Shown here piece after piece: positions 1 through 5,226 of a DNA stretch of 15,671 bases (within the stretch, counting starts at the first letter, position 1; the number at the start of each line of letters is the position of its first letter). The translations under genes and the position numbers were made by a program. This DNA is from JADLHS01 sp036274115 (GTDB lineage Bacteria; Verrucomicrobiota; Verrucomicrobiia; Limisphaerales; JADLHS01). The stretch is taken from NCBI GenBank assembly GCA_036274115.1, contig DASUGI010000147.1, positions 1-15,671 of the forward strand, given 5' to 3'. The notes below the pieces were generated by a model. That model saw nothing but the letters and a program-made list of their open reading frames with translations, was not told where the DNA came from and did no database searches.

Positions 1-177
1 CGCGCCAGGGGCGAAGGCGACTTTCGGCTCGCCGCATTCAACCAGGCTTTGAGTCAGTTGCATTTCGGACAGCCTTCGCGGGCCGAGCGCGTCTTGAATG
101 CGCTGAGTGATCCGACGACGGAGCCCATTCCTGCGGCTACAACCAAGGCGGCTTGCGGGGCCTGGCCGGGGAAATAA
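1..177 (+). CDS. eboA: C-terminal end of an EboA-like protein (partial, 5' end outside window)
   Basis: Frame 1 is open from the first base to a TAA at 175-177, giving the last 58 residues of a protein whose start lies outside the window. The visible part begins with a probably helical stretch (residues 8-38) and ends in a low-complexity Pro/Thr/Ala-rich tail. No catalytic motif is visible. The assignment rests on position: the frame ends 5 nt before eboB and heads a run of eboB-E-C-D-F, where EboA normally sits. EboA has no established enzymatic activity and is grouped with metabolite-traffic functions. The sequence alone would not identify it, so this is a synteny call. Confidence 0.55.
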   Translation, partial: RARGEGDFRLAAFNQALSQLHFGQPSRAERVLNALSDPTTEPIPAATTKAACGAWPGK

Positions 178-182
178 CTGTC

Positions 183-998
183 ATGAGATATATCGAACCT
201 CACGCGCATATGGTCAGTCGGGTGACGGATGACTACCAGGCGATGGTCGTCGCCGGATGCGCGGCTGTGTGCGAGCCGGCTTTCTGGGCCGGGTTTGATC
301 GCAGTTCAGCGGACGGATTTCACGATTACTTTTGTCAACTGACTGAACACGAGCCCCGGCGCGCGGCCAAGTTCGGGTTGCCGCACTTCTGCTGGTTGTG
401 CATCAACCCCAAGGAATCCGAAGACGTGAAGCTCGCTGAGGATGTCATTGCACTCATCCCGAAATTCCTTGAACGCCAAAACGTCCTTGGCATTGGCGAA
501 ATCGGCTTGAACAAGAATTCGCGTAACGAGATGAGGGTGCTCGAAATGCACGTGGACCTGGCGGCGCGACACAATCAACTGATCCTCGTTCACACGCCGC
601 ATCTCGAAGACAAGTTCAAAGGCACGCGGCTGATTCTCGATGTGTTGAAGGCGGATTCGCGCATCAAGCCGGAGCGTTGCCTGATTGATCACGTCGAGGA
701 ACACACGGTGAAGATGGTTCTGGACGGCGGTTTCTGGGGCGGCATGACTTTGTATCCCGAAACCAAATGCACTGCCGCCCGCGCTGTCGATATGATTGAG
801 CAATACAGTGGCGAACGACTCTGGATGAACAGCGCATGCGATTGGGGCGTGAGCGTGCCGTTGGCGATTCCGTATGCCGCGCTGGAGCTTCGCAAACGGG
901 GTCACACGGCCGAGGCGATTGACCGGTTGGTTTATCAGAACCCCAGGCGCTTTTTGAGTCAATGTCCCAAGTTCAAATTGAGCGAAGCCACAGCTTGA
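183..998 (+). CDS. eboB: TatD-family metal-dependent hydrolase EboB
   Basis: A 271-residue TatD-like amidohydrolase, the normal size for the family. The N-terminal metal motif is EPHAH (H7, H9). Further likely ligands are E106 in GIGEIG, H137/H140 in VHTPH, H170 in IDHVEEH, and D220 in SACDWG, which is the usual TatD order. TatD proteins are cytoplasmic metallo-hydrolases with nuclease or other phosphoesterase activity; the substrate of EboB is not known. The ATG at 183 is chosen because it begins MRYIEPHAHM, placing the HxH motif at the N-terminus as expected; an in-frame TTG at 153 would overlap eboA. Spacing to eboA is 5 nt, so the two are probably one transcript. All key metal residues are present, so it should be active. 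Confidence 0.88.
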   Translation: MRYIEPHAHMVSRVTDDYQAMVVAGCAAVCEPAFWAGFDRSSADGFHDYFCQLTEHEPRRAAKFGLPHFCWLCINPKESEDVKLAEDVIALIPKFLERQNVLGIGEIGLNKNSRNEMRVLEMHVDLAARHNQLILVHTPHLEDKFKGTRLILDVLKADSRIKPERCLIDHVEEHTVKMVLDGGFWGGMTLYPETKCTAARAVDMIEQYSGERLWMNSACDWGVSVPLAIPYAALELRKRGHTAEAIDRLVYQNPRRFLSQCPKFKLSEATA

Positions 999-1002
999 GG
1001 AA
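997..1002 (+). promoter_or_regulatory. Shine-Dalgarno site in front of the ATG at 1011
   Basis: GAGGAA overlaps the eboB stop codon and lies 8 nt before the ATG at 1011. It is the clearest ribosome-binding site in the eboB-eboE junction. The ATG at 1172, where the conserved EboE protein begins, has no such site (the preceding bases read CACAACTTTC). Translation therefore probably enters at 1011. Confidence 0.55.
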
Positions 1003-1010
1003 CTGCAAGC

Positions 1011-1175
1011 ATGACGCTCAAAGGGAATAAACGCGGAGGCGCGGAGAACGCTGAGAGTCATGGAGCAGATGTTTTAATTTCTTTAAGTTGGCGCTCCAGG
1101 AAGCCAGAACAAGCTTTGCGCTGCTTTGCGTTCTCTGCGTCTCTGCGTTTATTCGAACACCCACAACTTTCATGA
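1011..1175 (+). CDS. 54-codon ORF through a palindrome, overlapping the eboE start (ATGA)
   Basis: The ORF starts ATG ACG CTC AAA (MTLK), the same four residues that open EboE at 1172 (ATG ACG CTG AAG). It then reads without a stop through the palindromic element and ends at TGA 1173-1175, which overlaps the eboE ATG as ATGA. It has a good Shine-Dalgarno site (997-1002), whereas eboE has none. The peptide beyond MTLK is basic, repeat-derived and unlikely to fold. The likely origin is that 1011 was the original eboE start and the element split it, duplicating the first codons. The ORF may now couple ribosomes onto eboE. Translation is inferred, not shown. Confidence 0.4.
   Translation: MTLKGNKRGGAENAESHGADVLISLSWRSRKPEQALRCFAFSASLRLFEHPQLS
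1025..1154 (+). repeat. Imperfect palindrome between eboB and eboE (CGCAGAG-type arms)
   Basis: The left arm 1025-1051 and right arm 1128-1154 are 27-nt inverted repeats built on GAATAAACGC followed by GGAG/CGCGGAG-type units and ending GAACGC; they differ at only a few positions. The 76-nt centre is not obviously structured. A right-arm-like half copy occurs at 15084-15105. Confidence 0.75.
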
Positions 1176-2404
1176 CGCTGAAGCACGGCCTGCATCTCGC
1201 CTACTGCACCAACGTCCATCGCGGCGAAAGTTGGGCGGAAACATTTTCCGCGTTGGAGCATCACACTTTGCGGGTTAAAGACCGGGTGCAACCCAACGGC
1301 CGCTACGCGATCGGCTTGCGCTTGAGCGATCAGGCGTCGCGTGAGCTTTCGGATTCGCAGGCGTTGCTGAAGTTTCAACGCTGGCTGGATGAACACGATT
1401 GTTACGTTTTTACGATCAATGGATTTCCGTTCGGCCAGTTTCACGGCACACGTGTGAAGGAGAATGTTTATCGCCCGGATTGGACCGATCCGCGCCGGCT
1501 CGAATACACGAACCGCTTGTTCGATATACTGGCGCAACTGGTTCCCCTCGGCATCGAGGGCAGCGTGAGCACGTTGCCGGGTTCGTTCAAGGATTTTATC
1601 ACGTCGCCCGAGCAGGAGCGCGCGATGCGCGACAACTTCTGGCGTTGCGTGGAGCACATCTCGGCTTTGAGCGAAAAGGCGAATCGGCAACTGCACCTCG
1701 GGGTTGAGCCGGAGCCGTTCGGCTGGTTTGAGAATACCGCGGAGACGCTGCGGTTTTTCGAGCAGATGCACGATGAGCATCCGGACGAAGCGCGGCTGGA
1801 ATCTCACCTGGGCGTGAATTACGACGCATGCCACTTTGCGATTGAATTCGAAGACCCGGCTGAGTCGGTGATGAAGTTTCAGGAGCGTGGCATTCGACTC
1901 AGCAAAATCCACCTGAGCAATGCGCTGAAACTGCGGCCAAGTGCGACCTCACTCAAGGAACTGGCTGCCTTTGCTGAAGACGTTTATTTGCATCAGGTGA
2001 TCGCTCGCGCTGAGGACGGAACGTTGACCAGGTTTCGCGATTTGCCTGCCGCATTGGAGTGCGCCCGTCTTCGGGCGCAGCAAGCTTCAAGCGGAGCCGA
2101 CCGATTTGCGAGGGCTGCTGTGCCCGAGGACGGGCACACTCCGGAATCAGCTTCCGAATGGCGCGTGCATTTCCACGTTCCGCTTCATTGGCAACCGACG
2201 AGCGGACTGAATACCACATCCGACCACGTGCAAGGATTGTTGAAGTTGCTGGAATTGCATCCGCATCTTTGCTCGCATTTGGAAATGGAAACCTACACCT
2301 GGGCGGTGCTGCCGGAGCCGTGGCGCAGTCGCGATGTCGTGGACCAACTCGTCGGCGAATACGCGTGGACGCTGCGGCAGCTTGGAGCACACGGCTTGCG
2401 TTGA
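1172..2404 (+). CDS. eboE: EboE, TIM-barrel metabolite-traffic protein with in-frame palindrome insert
   Basis: A 410-residue protein starting MTLKHGLHLAYCTNVHRGES. It resembles xylose-isomerase-like TIM barrels: the motifs VEPEPF, NYDACHFAIEF, KIHLS and EMETYTW supply the Glu, Asp/His, His and Glu expected for a metal site at the barrel mouth. EboE is annotated as a metabolite-traffic protein and its reaction is unknown. The ATG at 1172 is chosen because conserved sequence begins there; an upstream in-frame TTG at 1088 lies inside a repeat. It has no Shine-Dalgarno of its own (see the ORF at 1011). Residues about 296-324 are encoded by an 87-bp palindrome sitting between DLPAAL and the conserved-looking EWRVHFHVPL. 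That stretch (ECARLRAQQASS... onward) looks foreign to the fold and is probably a surface loop. Gene order places E directly after B. Confidence 0.85.
   Translation: MTLKHGLHLAYCTNVHRGESWAETFSALEHHTLRVKDRVQPNGRYAIGLRLSDQASRELSDSQALLKFQRWLDEHDCYVFTINGFPFGQFHGTRVKENVYRPDWTDPRRLEYTNRLFDILAQLVPLGIEGSVSTLPGSFKDFITSPEQERAMRDNFWRCVEHISALSEKANRQLHLGVEPEPFGWFENTAETLRFFEQMHDEHPDEARLESHLGVNYDACHFAIEFEDPAESVMKFQERGIRLSKIHLSNALKLRPSATSLKELAAFAEDVYLHQVIARAEDGTLTRFRDLPAALECARLRAQQASSGADRFARAAVPEDGHTPESASEWRVHFHVPLHWQPTSGLNTTSDHVQGLLKLLELHPHLCSHLEMETYTWAVLPEPWRSRDVVDQLVGEYAWTLRQLGAHGLR
2056..2142 (+). repeat. Palindromic element inserted in frame inside eboE (87 bp)
   Basis: The arms 2057-2082 and 2116-2141 are 26-nt inverted repeats with 4 mismatches. 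Each arm is itself a perfect 8-bp hairpin with a tetraloop: TGCGCCCG-TCTT-CGGGCGCA at 2060-2079 and TGTGCCCG-AGGA-CGGGCACA at 2119-2138. The whole unit runs from GGAGT to ACTCC, 87 nt (29 codons), and has no stop in the eboE frame. Confidence 0.85.
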
Positions 2405-2465
2405 ACATGGGTTCAGAAATTACTATAGTGAATTGGTTTTACGCCCACCCTCCCCGTGGACCTTC

Positions 2466-2536
2466 CCCAAAGATTAGGGACGGACAAAGATGCTTCATTT
2501 CTCGATCCCAATCTTTGTCCGCCCCGAATCTTTGGG
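2466..2536 (+). repeat. Palindrome 1 of 3 between eboE and eboC
   Basis: The arms 2466-2491 and 2511-2536 are 26-nt inverted repeats beginning CCCAAAGATT, with 2 mismatches and a 19-nt loop. It would form a long hairpin in RNA. There is no T-run after it, so it is not a typical terminator. It is the first element in the 370-nt gap (2405-2774), which holds no gene. Confidence 0.85.
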
Positions 2537-2550
2537 TATCACTCGTTTTG

Positions 2551-2661
2551 GTTCGGGGGTGCAAAGCGCGAACATTTTTGGGGAATTCTCACCCTCTCTC
2601 CCGGAGAGAGGGCAGGGGTGAGAATTTTTTGAAACAAAGTTCGCGCGGTGAACCCTCGAAC
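2551..2661 (+). repeat. Palindrome 2 of 3: nested hairpin between eboE and eboC
   Basis: The outer arms 2551-2573 and 2639-2661 (23 nt, 4 mismatches; GTTCG...GCGCGAAC) enclose a second inverted repeat. The inner one has ATTCTCACC pairing with GGTGAGAAT, and inside that a perfect CCCTCTCT/AGAGAGGG hairpin around CCCGG. The inner part belongs to the CCCTC...GAGGG family also present at 4835, 5028, 5150 and 5897, so one repeat seems inserted in another. Confidence 0.8.
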
Positions 2662-2742
2662 CGGAGGGCGGCTGTGTCGCAGACCAGCCGCAGCAGGTTG
2701 GCGTGCACTGCGGCTGGCTTTCAGCACAACCGCGCTCCGGTT
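2659..2742 (+). repeat. Palindrome 3 of 3, just upstream of eboC
   Basis: The left part 2659-2695 (AACCGGAG...CAGCCGCAGCA) and right part 2704-2742 (TGCACTGCGGCTGG...CTCCGGTT) are imperfect inverted repeats of about 37 nt. It overlaps the end of palindrome 2 by 3 nt and ends 32 nt before the eboC ATG, so it would sit in the eboC leader RNA. Confidence 0.75.
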
Positions 2743-2774
2743 TTTCGTGAAGGCGGATGTTTCACCAACTCGGA

Positions 2775-3635
2775 ATGAGCACGCCTGCGCCTCGAATCCG
2801 AACGCTGTTAATCCTGGGGCGCGTGTCCAACGTGCCGACGGTCTGGTCGAACTGTCTGGCGGCGTGGTTGCTCAATGGGGGTGGAAACTGGATCGCGTTT
2901 GGGTTGCTTTGCACCGGCGCGACGCTGCTCTACGTGGGCGGAATGTTTTTGAACGACGCTTTCGATGCCGACTTCGACCGGCAATTCCGCGCGGAACGCC
3001 CGATTCCATCCGGACAAATCGCCGAACGCGATGTCTGGTGGATTGGCAGCCTGCTGATCTTCTTTGGCTGGCTGTTCTTGTTTCTAGTGGGAGGCAAGGT
3101 CGCGCTTTTCGCTTCGCTGCTCGTGGCCGCGATTGTCCTCTACGACGCGATTCACAAGCACACCGAAGGCGCGCCCTTCATCATGGCCGCATGCCGGTTT
3201 TTGCTCTATCTCGTTGCCGCAGCCGCGACGCTTCATGTTGTGAGCGAACCCGTGTTTTGGCACGGACTGGCGTTGGCGGCTTACATCGTTGGCCTCAGCT
3301 TCCTGGCGCGGAAAGAAAGTGGGCAGGGCAAAGTGGCTCTGATCCCATTGTTGTTTTTAGTTGCACCGGTAATTGCCAATGTAGGTGTCAACCCTGACCG
3401 CAATGCGCTTTCATGGATCGCCGGCGTGATGCTGCTGTTCTGGATGGGCTGGTGCGTGCGGGAAGTTCTGATTCAAGCGAAACCGAATGTGGGAAAAGTT
3501 GTCGCCGGATTGCTTGCTGGCATCGTGCTGGTGGATTGCGCTGCACTGCCGCAATTAACCGCAGACGTGATCCTGGTGTTTGCCGGTCTGTTCCTGCTGG
3601 CGCTCATGTTACAGCGAACCATCCCGGCGACTTGA
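2775..3635 (+). CDS. eboC: EboC, UbiA-like membrane prenyltransferase
   Basis: A 286-residue polytopic inner-membrane protein of the UbiA superfamily, near the family's usual length. The first Asp-rich motif is NDAFDADFD (N60, D61, D64, D68) followed by RPIPSG, the classic prenyl-diphosphate/Mg site. The second cytoplasmic loop carries YDAIHKHT (D124), a weaker second motif. About eight or nine hydrophobic segments follow. The family joins polyprenyl chains to aromatic or other acceptors; for EboC neither prenyl donor nor acceptor is known. ATG 2775 (MSTPAPRIRTLLILGRVSN) is preferred because the family start lies close to the first helix; an in-frame ATG at 2757 would add six residues and sits nearer the palindrome. 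The palindrome stack upstream separates it from eboE, yet all genes run the same way. Confidence 0.88.
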   Translation: MSTPAPRIRTLLILGRVSNVPTVWSNCLAAWLLNGGGNWIAFGLLCTGATLLYVGGMFLNDAFDADFDRQFRAERPIPSGQIAERDVWWIGSLLIFFGWLFLFLVGGKVALFASLLVAAIVLYDAIHKHTEGAPFIMAACRFLLYLVAAAATLHVVSEPVFWHGLALAAYIVGLSFLARKESGQGKVALIPLLFLVAPVIANVGVNPDRNALSWIAGVMLLFWMGWCVREVLIQAKPNVGKVVAGLLAGIVLVDCAALPQLTADVILVFAGLFLLALMLQRTIPAT

Positions 3636-3687
3636 CGGTCTGCGCTTGCAACTGCGAAGCGGCATGTGAAACTGCTCGACCTTTGAC

Positions 3688-4875
3688 ATGGATTTGATCG
3701 AACGCACTATCCAAGTGAGCTGGCAACATCGGGTGTTGTTTACCGATCACGTTTTTGACCGGGCGAATCCCGTCTTGCGGGACACTTTGAGTCGGGACGA
3801 ACAAGGCTCGCCGCGGCGCGCCATTGTGGTGCTCGATGAGGCGCTGGCGGCAGCGCAATCGGGTTTGAGCGCGGCCATTGAGAGCTATTTCAAAAGCGAC
3901 TCTACTGCGGCCACGCTGGTGGGTGCTCCGATGTTTTGCGAGGGCGGCGAGCAGGCGAAAGCTTCCTGGTCATCCGTTGCGGAACTTCATGCCGCGATTG
4001 ACCGACATCACATTGATCGGCATTCGTATCTGATTGCAGTCGGTGGCGGTGCGCTGCTGGACATGGCGGGCCTGGCGGCAGCAACGGCGCATCGGGGCGT
4101 GCGCCACATTCGCATTCCGACGACAACCTTGAGCCAGTGCGATTCCGGCGTGGGGGTGAAGAATGGCATCAACGCATTCGGTAAAAAGAATTTCATTGGC
4201 ACGTTTGCGCCTCCCTTCGCGGTCATTAACGACTTTCAATTGCTGGGCTCGTTGTCGTCGCGTGACAAGCGCGCAGGTTATGTTGAAGCGGTGAAAGTGG
4301 CCTGCATTCGCAATCGGGAGTTTTTTGAAGCGCTGGAAAAGGACGCATCGGCATTGGCGCAGTTTCAGCCGGACGCGATGCGGAAGCTGATTCATCGTTG
4401 TGCCGAGCTTCATGTGAATCACATTGCCACCAGCGGCGACCCGTTCGAATTTGGTTCGGCGCGCCCGCTGGATTTTGGCCATTGGGCGGCGCACAAGCTG
4501 GAGCAGTTGACGAACTTCACCGTCCGTCACGGTGAGGCGGTGGCGATGGGCATTGCGTTGGACGTGATCTACGCGAGGCGGGCTCGGTATCTTTCGCATG
4601 CGGCGGCTGAACGAGTGCTTCAATTATTGAAAGCGTTGGGATTTGAGCTGTTCCATCCGGATTTGCAGTGCGAGGAATTGTTGGTCGGCCTGGAGGAGTT
4701 TCGCGAACACCTGGGCGGTCGGCTGGCCATTACGCTGCTTCGCGACGTTGGCGTAGGGTTCGAAGTTAACGAGATGAACACTGCGGTGATTCGAAAGTCC
4801 ATTGCCGAACTGGCAGAGCGTGCCGCTGGCGTTTCCCTCTCCCCTCAACGGGGAGAGGGTCAGGGTAAGGGGTGA
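3688..4875 (+). CDS. eboD: EboD, 3-dehydroquinate-synthase-like protein
   Basis: A 395-residue sugar-phosphate-cyclase-type protein. The NAD-binding GGGALLDMAGLAAATAHRG spans residues 119-137, and PTTTLSQCDSGVGVKNGIN spans 144-162. The zinc ligands are E200, H265 and H281; the spacing from H265 to H281 matches dehydroquinate synthases. EboD is a cluster-specific branch and need not make dehydroquinate; related cyclases act on other seven-carbon sugar phosphates. It would be soluble and cytoplasmic. It begins 52 nt after eboC. The last 13 residues (from about 383, SLSPQRGEGQGKG) are translated from a CCCTC-type palindrome, so the natural stop has been lost and replaced by one inside the repeat. 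The catalytic part is intact. Confidence 0.87.
   Translation: MDLIERTIQVSWQHRVLFTDHVFDRANPVLRDTLSRDEQGSPRRAIVVLDEALAAAQSGLSAAIESYFKSDSTAATLVGAPMFCEGGEQAKASWSSVAELHAAIDRHHIDRHSYLIAVGGGALLDMAGLAAATAHRGVRHIRIPTTTLSQCDSGVGVKNGINAFGKKNFIGTFAPPFAVINDFQLLGSLSSRDKRAGYVEAVKVACIRNREFFEALEKDASALAQFQPDAMRKLIHRCAELHVNHIATSGDPFEFGSARPLDFGHWAAHKLEQLTNFTVRHGEAVAMGIALDVIYARRARYLSHAAAERVLQLLKALGFELFHPDLQCEELLVGLEEFREHLGGRLAITLLRDVGVGFEVNEMNTAVIRKSIAELAERAAGVSLSPQRGEGQGKG
4835..4875 (+). repeat. CCCTC-type hairpin at the 3' end of eboD
   Basis: CCCTCTCCCC (4835-4844) and GGGGAGAGGG (4850-4859) form a perfect 10-bp hairpin around TCAAC. The G-rich tail continues to the eboD stop. An exact inverted copy of the 25-nt hairpin lies at 5166-5190, with the tails also matching imperfectly, so 4835-5190 is bounded by inverted repeats. 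Confidence 0.85.
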
Positions 4876-4922
4876 GAATAACAATGAGACATCCAGTATG
4901 ACCGCAAACCTTCGTAAAAGAC

Positions 4923-5013
4923 ATCGAACATCCAACATTCAACATCCAACATCCAATGGGCGCTCAAACGAAACCTTGGATGTTCGATGTTGGATGTTGG
5001 TTGTTGGGTGTTT
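4923..5013 (+). repeat. AACATCC heptamer palindrome between eboD and eboF
   Basis: The left arm (4923-4956) is a run of AACATCC/AACATCG-like heptamers. The right arm (4976-5013) is its imperfect inverse, a run of GATGTTG units. Together they form a long imperfect hairpin with a loop of about 19 nt. The gap 4876-5226 (351 nt) holds no gene, only this and flanking repeats. Confidence 0.8.
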
Positions 5014-5027
5014 TCCATTCCTGAATC

Positions 5028-5100
5028 CCCCTCAACGGGGAGAAGGCGGGGGTGAGGGTGAGAATAACGATGAGACGCCCAATATGACCGCAAACCTTGA
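5028..5100 (+). repeat. Second copy of a ~70-nt block duplicated 186 nt apart
   Basis: This block carries CTCAACGGGG, a G-rich tail, AGAATAAC, ATGAGAC and ATGACCGCAAACCTT. The same order occurs at about 4843-4911 with scattered differences. The offset is 186-187 nt. The two copies flank the heptamer palindrome, so they look like a direct repeat produced by, or carrying, that element. Confidence 0.7.
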
Positions 5101-5149
5101 TTGCCAAAATCGCTCCGGACGTTGTTCGGAAACGGGTTTGAAAGGTATC

Positions 5150-5190
5150 ACCCCTCACCCTCAATCCCTCTCCCCGTTGAGGGGAGAGGG
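5150..5190 (+). repeat. Inverted copy of the CCCTC hairpin upstream of eboF
   Basis: CCCTCTCCCC (5166-5175), GTTGA, then GGGGAGAGGG (5181-5190) is the exact reverse complement of 4835-4859. The preceding CACCCCTCACCCTCAAT is an imperfect inverse of the tail at 4860-4875. It ends 36 nt before the eboF ATG. Confidence 0.85.
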
Positions 5191-5226
5191 AAGGTGCAAC
5201 GGACATCGCAGCACAATTGTTCACGC

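Noticed and set aside
1088..1171. N-terminal extension of EboE from a TTG at 1088
   Set aside because: The added 28 residues are translated repeat (CGTTCTCTGCGTCTC type); conserved protein starts at 1172.
4923..5013. AACATCC repeats as a CRISPR-like array
   Set aside because: Units are 7 nt with no spacers and the array is an inverted repeat; no cas genes nearby.
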